The notes under the pieces were generated by a model that was given only the letters and a program-made list of their open reading frames with translations, made no database searches and was not told where the DNA came from. 5,423 nucleotides of DNA, taken from contig JALWHA010000037.1 of assembly GCA_027038695.1 (NCBI GenBank), positions 1 through 5,423 of the forward strand, read 5' to 3'. Each line of letters begins with the position of its first letter. The stretch's first letter is position 1. This document shows positions 1-5,270 of the stretch, in pieces. A program made the translations under genes and the position numbers. The DNA comes from Acidobacteriota bacterium. GTDB taxonomy: Bacteria; Acidobacteriota; Holophagae; Thermotomaculales; Thermotomaculaceae.

Positions 1-916
1 TTTCAATGTAGGTAGTAACAGTTGAAGTGCCTAAAACTGCGCCTACACATGTGCCTATTGCGTCAACAGTCAGGGCTTTGTCAACCCTCGGAAATTCCCC
101 GTTTTCCTTTATAAACCCCGCCTCTTTGGCAACCCCGACAAGGGAGCCTGTCGTATCAAACAAATCAACAAAGAGAAAGGAAAAAATTATCGCAAAAAAG
201 CCTATGTTAAGCGCACCTTTTAAATCAAGTTTCATAAAAACGGGGGATATGCTCGGGGGCATGCTGAAAATCCCGTTAAACTTTGTTAAGCCGAAAATCA
301 GCCCGATTACCCACAAAGTCAACATGCCTATCAAAATTGCGCCCCTCACTTTTCTAACATACAATGCGCAAATAAATATTAAGCCTAAAATAGTTAACAC
401 CGCTTCAGGGGTGGTAATATCCCCCAACGCTACAAGGGTTTCCTTGTTGCCTACAATTATGCCGACTTCCTTTAAGCCTATTAAAGCGATAAACAAACCT
501 ATGCCCCCTGCGGTTGCAACCTTCATCCCGTCGGGAATGGCTTTCACAATCAACTGCCTTATGCCGCCGAATGTCAGCAATAAAAAGATAAAACCTGAAA
601 TAAAAACAGCCCCCAGAGCGGTCTGCCATGGATAGCCTAATTGCTTGACAACGGTAAAAGTAAAATAGGCGTTTAACCCCATACCCGGCGCTAACGCAAA
701 GGGATAATTCACAAGCAAGCCCATTAAAATTGTGGTAAAGCCTGAAGCAAGCACCGTTGCCATCATTACAGCGTTAAAATCCATGCCTGTTTTAGACAAA
801 ATAGCGGGATTAACAAAAATAATGTAAGACATTGTCATAAAAGTGGTAATCCCCGCAATAACCTCAGTCTTCACATCAGTGTTGTTTTCCTTTAACTTAA
901 ACACCCTCTCCAGCAT
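1..916 (-). CDS. NCS2-family purine (AzgA/GhxP-type) permease, N-terminal 305 codons, cut by the window edge
   Basis: Inner-membrane transporter of the NCS2 (nucleobase:cation symporter-2) family, AzgA/GhxP/PbuG branch, whose members import adenine, guanine or hypoxanthine with protons. Seen: translating the minus strand from the ATG at 914-916 gives an unbroken frame to position 2 (305 residues), full of hydrophobic helices. The start is MLERVFKLKENNTDVKTEVI; then TTFMTMSYIIFVNP (24-37), APGMGLNAYF (76-85), FLFVDLFDTTGSLVGVAKEAG (about 247-267) and GTSTVTTYIE (296-305), the hallmark motifs of this branch, the last ending in the conserved helix-10 glutamate. Family members are about 430-450 aa, so roughly 130 C-terminal residues lie off the left edge. 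The start is supported by AAGGGG about 7 nt upstream. Transcribed divergently from the ATPase gene. The exact substrate cannot be told from this part. Confidence 0.95.
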   Translation of the reverse strand, partial: MLERVFKLKENNTDVKTEVIAGITTFMTMSYIIFVNPAILSKTGMDFNAVMMATVLASGFTTILMGLLVNYPFALAPGMGLNAYFTFTVVKQLGYPWQTALGAVFISGFIFLLLTFGGIRQLIVKAIPDGMKVATAGGIGLFIALIGLKEVGIIVGNKETLVALGDITTPEAVLTILGLIFICALYVRKVRGAILIGMLTLWVIGLIFGLTKFNGIFSMPPSISPVFMKLDLKGALNIGFFAIIFSFLFVDLFDTTGSLVGVAKEAGFIKENGEFPRVDKALTVDAIGTCVGAVLGTSTVTTYIE

Positions 917-946
917 CCCAAACCCCTTACTTTTAAACTTATTTCC

Positions 947-975
947 ATCTTACCACACAGAGGAAGTTTTTGTAA
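947..975 (-). promoter_or_regulatory. Candidate promoter of the permease gene
   Basis: On the minus strand, TTACAA (975-970) and TAAGAT (952-947) are separated by 17 nt, each matching 4 of 6 consensus sigma-70 positions. A transcript would start about 25 nt before the permease ATG and still include its Shine-Dalgarno AAGGGG (928-923). A second, weaker option further upstream is TTGTCA (minus, 1049-1044) with GATAGA 17 nt on (1026-1021); only that one would include the hairpin at 959-996 in the transcript. No purine-riboswitch core is visible here. Confidence 0.3.
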
Positions 976-996
976 TGAAGGGGGGACAATTCCTCT
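959..996 (-). promoter_or_regulatory. Inverted repeat with C-rich loop upstream of the permease
   Basis: A perfect 7-bp inverted repeat (AGAGGAA at 959-965 and TTCCTCT at 990-996) encloses a second pairing (TTGT at 970-973 with ACAA at 986-989). Read on the minus strand, the 12-nt apical loop carries CCCCCCTT, whose CCCCTT is exactly complementary to the permease Shine-Dalgarno AAGGGG (928-923). This could mask the ribosome-binding site if transcription starts upstream of 996. On the plus strand the repeat is followed by a T-rich stretch, but no plus-strand gene lies upstream to need a terminator. Confidence 0.35.
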
Positions 997-1042
997 TTTC
1001 TTTTGCAAAAGCAACATTTATCTATCCGTTTCCATCTATGCT

Positions 1043-1071
1043 TTGACAACAAACAAATTACACAAAATAAA
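1043..1071 (+). promoter_or_regulatory. Upstream candidate promoter for the ietA-ietS operon
   Basis: A perfect -35 hexamer TTGACA (1043-1048) is followed after 17 nt by AATAAA (1066-1071), which matches 4 of 6 positions of the -10 consensus. It could be a second start for the operon, giving a 5' leader of about 75 nt. The poor -10 makes it less convincing than the site at 1088-1116. Confidence 0.3.
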
Positions 1072-1087
1072 AAAATAGGGAGTTTTC

Positions 1088-1121
1088 TTGAACATCTATT
1101 AAATAAAGAATAAAATATAAT
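1088..1121 (+). promoter_or_regulatory. Main candidate promoter for the ietA-ietS operon
   Basis: TTGAAC (1088-1093) and TAAAAT (1111-1116) are separated by 17 nt, with TAAAAT matching 5 of 6 of TATAAT. A perfect TATAAT overlaps it at 1116-1121 but has no -35 at normal spacing. Transcription would begin about 1123-1128, close to the gene, leaving a leader of about 25-30 nt with the ribosome-binding site. The whole stretch is very AT-rich, so chance matches are likely and the call is tentative. Confidence 0.45.
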
Positions 1122-1141
1122 TAGAATAGATAAAAAATTAT

Positions 1142-1148
1142 AAGGAAG
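1142..1148 (+). promoter_or_regulatory. Ribosome-binding site of ietA
   Basis: AAGGAAG lies 4 nt before the ATG at 1153. It is the only purine-rich Shine-Dalgarno-like stretch near the start and fixes the ATG at 1153 as the initiator, although the spacing is a little short. Confidence 0.6.
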
Positions 1149-1152
1149 AAAA

Positions 1153-2121
1153 ATGGCAACAGCAGAACAAATAAAATCTTTAATTAAATCTCATTTCAGC
1201 AATGAACCGGAAAGATTTTATACTATAGCTTTACAATTGGCTGCTTATGAAGCAAAAAAAGGACATACTGCATTAGCTCATTCTATACGTAAATTGATTG
1301 AATTAGAACGTAAAAAAGCTAAGCCTAAAATAATAAAATTTCCCCAGGATTTAAAAGGACTTGTATTATCGGAAAAACCAGAAGTATCAAAAATATCTCT
1401 TGTAATAAATTCAAAATTAAAAGAACGAATCAACTTAGTAATTCAAGAATACAGGCAACAAGCCAAACTAAAATCTTTTGGTCTGAGTCATCGCAGAAAA
1501 ATCCTATTAATAGGTCCGCCAGGTACAGGAAAAACAATGACAGCAAAAGTTTTGGCCTATGAATTACATTTACCATTATATATTATTCAAGTAGATAAAT
1601 TAGTTACAAAATTTATGGGAGAAACAAGTGCTAAATTACGGCAAATATTTGATTTGATAGCAAAGGAACACGGAGTTTATCTTTTTGATGAGTTTGATGC
1701 TATTGGTGGAGAACGATCCTTAGATAATGATGTTGGAGAAATGCGTAGAGTGCTTAACTCATTTTTACAATTTATTGAACTTGATTCCTCTGATAGTTTA
1801 ATAATTGCCGCTACCAATAATCCCAATCTACTTGATAAAGCATTATTTAGAAGATTTGATGATATTTTATATTACAATTATCCAAGTGAAGAAGAAATAA
1901 AGAAACTTATACTTAATACCCTAAGCTCATTCAAACCATCAAAAATAGAATGGGAATCCATCCTTTCCAAAAGTAAATCTCTTAGTCACGCTGAAATAGT
2001 TTTAGCATGTACTGATGCTATCAAAAAATCTATACTGCAAAACGCAAAGAAAACCACTACAAATATAATAGTTGAAATGTTAGAACAAAGAATAAATGCT
2101 TATAGAGGAACAAATAAATAA
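1153..2121 (+). CDS. ietA: AAA+ ATPase of an IetA-IetS (ATPase-subtilase) module
   Basis: Cytoplasmic AAA+ ATPase of 322 aa, first gene of a two-gene operon with a subtilase. Seen: a helical N-terminal part (about 1-60), a linker, then one classical AAA domain (about 75-260). It has Walker A GPPGTGKT (121-128), a pore-loop-like KFMGE (153-157), Walker B VYLFDEFD (175-182, with D179 and E180), sensor-1 AATNN (219-223), arginine-finger candidates R233/R234 in LFRRFDD, and a sensor-2/lid motif LSHAEI (277-282). All ATPase residues look intact. Known: in the Agrobacterium pTiC58 ietAS locus the ATPase behaves as the antitoxin to the protease, and ietAS-type pairs were later reported to protect against phage. 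Inference: it restrains, activates or feeds substrates to IetS. Family assignment rests on domain pairing, gene order and size, not on a database search. AT-rich compared with both flanks. Confidence 0.88.
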   Translation: MATAEQIKSLIKSHFSNEPERFYTIALQLAAYEAKKGHTALAHSIRKLIELERKKAKPKIIKFPQDLKGLVLSEKPEVSKISLVINSKLKERINLVIQEYRQQAKLKSFGLSHRRKILLIGPPGTGKTMTAKVLAYELHLPLYIIQVDKLVTKFMGETSAKLRQIFDLIAKEHGVYLFDEFDAIGGERSLDNDVGEMRRVLNSFLQFIELDSSDSLIIAATNNPNLLDKALFRRFDDILYYNYPSEEEIKKLILNTLSSFKPSKIEWESILSKSKSLSHAEIVLACTDAIKKSILQNAKKTTTNIIVEMLEQRINAYRGTNK

Positions 2122-4598
2122 TGGAAGCAAAACCTTTTAAACATATAAAATTATCTGGACCAAATAAAAAATTTAATTTTACTTCTATGAATTCAGGTGG
2201 TAGTAAACCCAAAATTCCAGCAAGAAATAGGAAACTACACGGAAATAAAATATTACAACAATTACAACAAGCCTGGAATGAATCAAAAAATGAATATTTA
2301 GTTGCCTATCCGGGAAGAACTGGTATTTATGTGGAATTTTTAAGTTCTCCCGGATTTGAATTAATGATTAAAAGCCTTGAAGATTTAAAACAGGGAATAA
2401 GACTATGCAATGTACGAACAGAAAAAAATAAAGAAAATACAGAAATAACATTAGTAACAGTGTTTATACCAAGAACTAAAAGAGACTTCTTTTTTAGAAA
2501 AGTAAAACAATACTTGACAGAGGAAACAAAAAATGGGAAACCTAAAAATGCTAAACTTATTAACTCAATAGAAGAACTTAGGACAGCTTTATTAATAGAA
2601 TCATTTTGGACCGATGATAAAAGTTTAATACCAGATGAGGAACCTGAATGGTGCGAAGTTTGGTTGAGAAATGATAAAGAAAATAAGGAAAATGTTATTG
2701 AAAATTTTGAAACCCTTTTATCAAAACAGAATATAAATACAAAATCAGGTTATATAAAATTTCCAGAGAGAATTGTAAAACTTGTAAAAGTAAATCGCGA
2801 ACAACTACAAAATCTTTCAAGATTTTCTGATGATATTGCAGAGTATAGAAAAGCAAAAGACACCGCCGAATTCTTTTTAAATATAAAGCCTTTCGAACAG
2901 CAAGAATGGGTAGATGATTTATTAAACAGATTGTCTATAGATAAAGAATCACAAGTCACTATTTGTATTCTGGATACAGGAATAAATAATGGTCATCCTT
3001 TATTATCACCAATCTTAGCAGATTCCGATTGTCTATCCGTAAAAGAAGAATGGGGAACGCATGATGATACTGGTCATGGGACTTTAATGGCTGGTGTAGC
3101 CGCCTACAATAATTTGCAAGAACTTTTTGAAAGATCTGATAACATTACTTTGTATCATAACTTAGAGTCTGTAAAGATATTACCTCCGGAAGGAGAAAAT
3201 GATCCTGAATTATGGGGAGAGATTACCTCACAAGCCGTAAGTATTGCTGAAATTAACTCTCCTGAGAAAAAAAGAATTATTTGTTCAGCAATAACTGCTT
3301 ACGACACTCGCGATAGAGGACGGCCTACATCATGGTCAGGAGCAATTGATAATATTACATCAGGTGCTTTTGATAATGAAAAACGCTTAGTAATACTTGC
3401 TGCAGGAAACATTACGGATTTTAATCAAATTACGAATTACCCTGATAATCAGATAACTGATTCCATTCATGACCCTGGACAATCCTGGAATGCTTTGACT
3501 GTTGGTGCATATACAAAATTTATAGATTTAACAGACCCCAATTTAAATGGTTTTCAACCATTGGCACAAAAAAACCAACTATCTCCCTTTTCAACAACTT
3601 CTTTAACCTGGGAAAACAAGTGGCCTATAAAACCGGAGGTGGTTTTTGAAGGAGGAAATGTTGCTATTAACGATTCCAGTTTCTGGACGAAATGTGATGA
3701 TTTTTCATTAATTTCAACTTATTACAGACCAATTGAAAGACTTTTTGAACCATTTACCATGACAAGTGCAGCAACAGCTCAAGCTGTACATTTTGCTGCA
3801 CGCATTCTTGCAATGTATCCAAACTACTGGCCAGAAACCATTCGGGGTTTGATGATACATTCTGCCGATTGGCCAGAAGAGTTATTCAGACAATTTGTTC
3901 AAAAGCCAAGTTCAAAAAGAGAAATACTGAAACTGTTAAGAATAGCAGGATATGGTGTACCAAATATAGATAAAGCATTATATTGTGCTAAAAATAGTTT
4001 AACACTTATATCTGAAGCAGAGATTCAACCATTCATTAAAGAAAATGGGCAACAACCAAAGACCAATGAAATGCACTTATATCGATTACCTTGGCCTACA
4101 GATGTATTGCAAGATTTAGGTGAAGCCAAAGTTAAAATGAGAGTAACCCTCTCATATTTTATTGAACCAGGACCAGGAGAAATAGGATGGAAAGACAGAT
4201 ATCGTTATCCATCTTATGGATTACGGTTTAAAATCAATTCTCCAACAGAAAGTGAAGATGAATTCATCATGCGAATTAACAAAGCAATAATAGAGGAAGA
4301 AAATGGACGCCCGGATACGAAAAGCCCTTCCGACCATTGGGTAATTGGACAAAAAAATAGAGATAAAGGTTCAATACACTCTGATATCTGGAAAGGTACA
4401 GCAGCTGATTTAGCTTCATCTAATCTGATTGCTGTTCACCCAACCATTGGCTGGTGGAAAGAAAGATTTTATTTAAATAAAGTTAATAAAAAAACAAGAT
4501 ATTCTTTAATCATAACCATTGAAACTCAAAAACAAGATGTTGATATTTATACTCCAGTAGCAATACAAATAGAACAACATGTTCCTATAAAAACATAA
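2121..4598 (+). CDS. ietS: Subtilisin-like serine protease (S8) of an IetA-IetS module
   Basis: Large serine protease of 825 aa, predicted cytoplasmic because the N-terminus (MEAKPFKHIK) is polar with no signal peptide or membrane helix. Seen: an unassigned N-terminal region (about 1-275), then an S8 subtilase domain with catalytic Asp285 in ICILDTG, His319 in DTGHGT, oxyanion-hole Asn430 in LVILAAGN and Ser549 in TMTSAATAQ, followed by a beta-rich C-terminal domain (about 640-825) containing LSYFIEPGPGE. The triad is complete. The usual GTSxA(S/T)P context of the serine is altered: Met replaces Gly and Ala replaces Pro. The ATG overlaps the ietA stop by one base (TAATG), with AGAGGA 11 nt upstream, which implies translational coupling. 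Known: IetS is the toxic protease partner in pTiC58 ietAS; ietAS-like pairs also occur among anti-phage systems. The trigger and the protein substrate are unknown. Confidence 0.88.
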   Translation: MEAKPFKHIKLSGPNKKFNFTSMNSGGSKPKIPARNRKLHGNKILQQLQQAWNESKNEYLVAYPGRTGIYVEFLSSPGFELMIKSLEDLKQGIRLCNVRTEKNKENTEITLVTVFIPRTKRDFFFRKVKQYLTEETKNGKPKNAKLINSIEELRTALLIESFWTDDKSLIPDEEPEWCEVWLRNDKENKENVIENFETLLSKQNINTKSGYIKFPERIVKLVKVNREQLQNLSRFSDDIAEYRKAKDTAEFFLNIKPFEQQEWVDDLLNRLSIDKESQVTICILDTGINNGHPLLSPILADSDCLSVKEEWGTHDDTGHGTLMAGVAAYNNLQELFERSDNITLYHNLESVKILPPEGENDPELWGEITSQAVSIAEINSPEKKRIICSAITAYDTRDRGRPTSWSGAIDNITSGAFDNEKRLVILAAGNITDFNQITNYPDNQITDSIHDPGQSWNALTVGAYTKFIDLTDPNLNGFQPLAQKNQLSPFSTTSLTWENKWPIKPEVVFEGGNVAINDSSFWTKCDDFSLISTYYRPIERLFEPFTMTSAATAQAVHFAARILAMYPNYWPETIRGLMIHSADWPEELFRQFVQKPSSKREILKLLRIAGYGVPNIDKALYCAKNSLTLISEAEIQPFIKENGQQPKTNEMHLYRLPWPTDVLQDLGEAKVKMRVTLSYFIEPGPGEIGWKDRYRYPSYGLRFKINSPTESEDEFIMRINKAIIEEENGRPDTKSPSDHWVIGQKNRDKGSIHSDIWKGTAADLASSNLIAVHPTIGWWKERFYLNKVNKKTRYSLIITIETQKQDVDIYTPVAIQIEQHVPIKT

Positions 4599-4651
4599 AC
4601 GTTTAAATTTATAATAACAACAATAAGGTAATACTATACACAATCCGCTAT

Positions 4652-4667
4652 GTAAAAAATTTTTTAC
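4652..4667. repeat. Perfect 16-nt AT palindrome after ietS, possible weak terminator
   Basis: GTAAAAAATTTTTTAC is a perfect palindrome about 50 nt after the ietS stop. As RNA it could form a 6-bp A-U stem with an AAUU loop followed by a U-rich stretch, so it may weakly terminate the ietA-ietS transcript. No GC-rich terminator is visible between 4599 and 4750. The rest of 4599-4750 is AT-rich and I see no gene in it on either strand. Confidence 0.3.
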
Positions 4668-4752
4668 TTTATTATTTGTCTTTATAACTTATAAAAATCA
4701 AACAACATTTCTTAAACTACTATCCTCTGAAAACACAAAACCTCACCACTTA

Positions 4753-4761
4753 TGCTACAAT
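4753..4761 (+). promoter_or_regulatory. Candidate extended -10 promoter for the leader and the 95-aa gene
   Basis: TGCTACAAT is an extended -10 element (TGn plus TACAAT, 5 of 6 matches to TATAAT). No good -35 lies at 16-18 nt, which extended -10 promoters can tolerate. A start about 7 nt downstream, at A4768, would produce a leader of about 164 nt before the ATG at 4932, spanning the whole structured region. Confidence 0.4.
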
Positions 4762-4767
4762 TAACCT

Positions 4768-4912
4768 ATCAGATACGGGCGGGGATTTAAACTCCAACTT
4801 GCACCGGCCTTTCCGAGAGGATAAACAGGGTGCTAAAGCGGGGGTTTTGTTTTTTAATTGGAAAATTGAAACCCGCGTTTCAAGGTTGGAGCGTGGGTTT
4901 TTTTATTTTTTA
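4768..4912 (+). ncRNA. Structured 5' leader, candidate riboswitch (SAM-II-like pseudoknot) with attenuator
   Basis: Seen: an imperfect stem (GGGCGG 4777-4782 with CCGGCC 4804-4809, 5 of 6 pairs) encloses a loop with GATTTAA (4784-4790), CTCC (4792-4795) and TTGCA (4799-4803). Further on come GATAAA (4820-4825) and GCTAAAG (4832-4838). Loop GCACC (4801-4805) can pair with GGTGC (4829-4833), and CTCC with the G-run at 4840-4844, which makes a pseudoknot. A small hairpin lies at 4808-4820. From memory, the order GAUUUAA, UUGCA, AUAAA, GCUAAA is that of SAM-II (metA-type) aptamers. The same strand, GCGGG (4838-4842), can instead pair with CCCGC (4872-4876) to block the terminator at 4869-4900. 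Inference: ligand binding would favour termination. The specific class is uncertain; SAM-I, T-box and TPP signatures do not fit. Confidence 0.45.
4869..4910 (+). terminator. Intrinsic terminator or attenuator before the 95-aa gene
   Basis: AAACCCGCG (4869-4877) pairs with CGTGGGTTT (4892-4900) in a 9-bp stem with one G-U pair and a 14-nt loop. The pairing is followed by a long T-run to 4910. It lies between the proposed promoter at 4753-4761 and the Shine-Dalgarno sequence at 4913, so it can attenuate the downstream gene. It could also simply end transcripts arriving from ietS. A rival 6-bp hairpin (TTGAAA 4866-4871 with TTTCAA 4878-4883) uses part of the same strand. Confidence 0.75.
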
Positions 4913-4924
4913 AGGAAAGGAGGG
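4913..4924 (+). promoter_or_regulatory. Strong ribosome-binding site of the 95-aa gene
   Basis: AGGAAAGGAGGG holds a near-perfect Shine-Dalgarno (AAAGGAGG, 4916-4923), 8 nt before the ATG at 4932. It starts immediately after the terminator T-run, so the gene is translated only from transcripts that read through. Confidence 0.85.
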
Positions 4925-4931
4925 CTGAAAG

Positions 4932-5219
4932 ATGGCTGAAGAAAGAAATTTTAAAAACGGGGAATTCTCTGAACCGAATGAGTATTTTAACGAGTTTAAG
5001 GCAAGGTTTGAGAAGATGAGTGATGAGGAATTGATTGAGGCTTTTAACAGAGAGGTGGGAAATGACGGATGGGGAAGCGCAAGGGCTTCTTACCTTGCTG
5101 CATTGCACAGGGAGTTTGTTGAAAGGGGGTTTGATTTTTCCTCAATTGGAAACAAAGGCTCTATTTCGCTAAAAAGAAAGGTAAAACTTGCTAAAAAACT
5201 TGTGCCGATTGAAGATTAA
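4932..5219 (+). CDS. Small charged protein of 95 aa, function unknown
   Basis: I do not recognise a named family with a known function. Seen: 95 aa, soluble, rich in charged residues, no signal peptide or membrane helix. An amphipathic helix is likely at about 17-42 (EYFNEFKARF then MSDEELIEAF), followed by a conserved-looking core GNDGWGSARASYLAALHREF (43-62), then ERGFDFSSIGN (64-74) and a basic tail SISLKRKVKLAKKL (77-90). The core looks like a genuine conserved domain rather than noise, and I recall similar uncharacterised small proteins in other bacteria, but this is memory only. The start is fixed by a strong Shine-Dalgarno. Base use matches the flanks rather than the AT-rich ietA-ietS block. 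It is preceded by an attenuator-like leader and ends at a terminator, so it is a single-gene unit. Confidence 0.85.
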   Translation: MAEERNFKNGEFSEPNEYFNEFKARFEKMSDEELIEAFNREVGNDGWGSARASYLAALHREFVERGFDFSSIGNKGSISLKRKVKLAKKLVPIED

Positions 5220-5236
5220 AATCCAGCCGAAACTTG

Positions 5237-5270
5237 AAATCAAAAGGGGGCTTTTGCCCCCTGATTTTTA
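5237..5270. terminator. Bidirectional terminator between convergent genes
   Basis: A strong hairpin with AGGGGGC/GCCCCCT (5245-5251 and 5256-5262) around a TTTT loop is extended by AAATC/GATTT (5237-5241 and 5263-5267) with an AAA bulge. On the plus strand the T-rich stretch 5265-5273 follows it, ending the 95-aa gene. On the minus strand CCCCCTTTTGATTTC follows, so it also serves the gene entering from the right, whose stop codon overlaps the hairpin's flank. Confidence 0.9.

Noticed and set aside
27..635. Plus-strand open frame of 202 codons
   Set aside because: It lies antisense to the permease, whose frame carries clear family motifs; the plus frame encodes a Pro/Lys/Ile-rich sequence with no recognisable domain. 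The short frames 405-629 (minus), 843-1046 (plus), 2750-2959 (minus) and 4854-5108 (minus) are likewise shadows or random.
1000..1011. Palindrome CTTTTGCAAAAG as operator between divergent genes
   Set aside because: Single 12-nt copy in A/T-rich sequence with no recognised regulator motif; not enough to call an operator.
917..1050. Purine riboswitch before the purine permease
   Set aside because: No three-way junction core (TATA ... loop-loop GG/CC ... TA) can be found on the minus strand.
1012..4710. CAACATTT at 1012-1019 and 4703-4710 as insertion-site direct repeat of the AT-rich block
   Set aside because: Only 8 nt in AT-rich DNA and not at a sharp composition boundary; chance occurrence is likely.
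4776..4800. tRNA T-arm-like segment on the minus strand (GGAG-TTTAAAT-CCCC)
   Set aside because: No matching 5' acceptor strand, D-arm or anticodon arm lies at the right distance, and the loop lacks the conserved C56. It is explained better as part of the leader fold on the plus strand.
4827..4844. T-box-like AGGGTG...GCGG segment before a terminator
   Set aside because: The invariant T-box bulge TGGNACC is missing (here TGCTAAA), there is no specifier stem, and the downstream gene is not an aminoacyl-tRNA or amino-acid gene.
4765..4845. SAM-I (S-box) riboswitch, suggested by CCTATCAG and GGTGCTAA
   Set aside because: The central S-box core (GGAGGGA, GGCCC, GCAACC) is absent and the spacing is too short.
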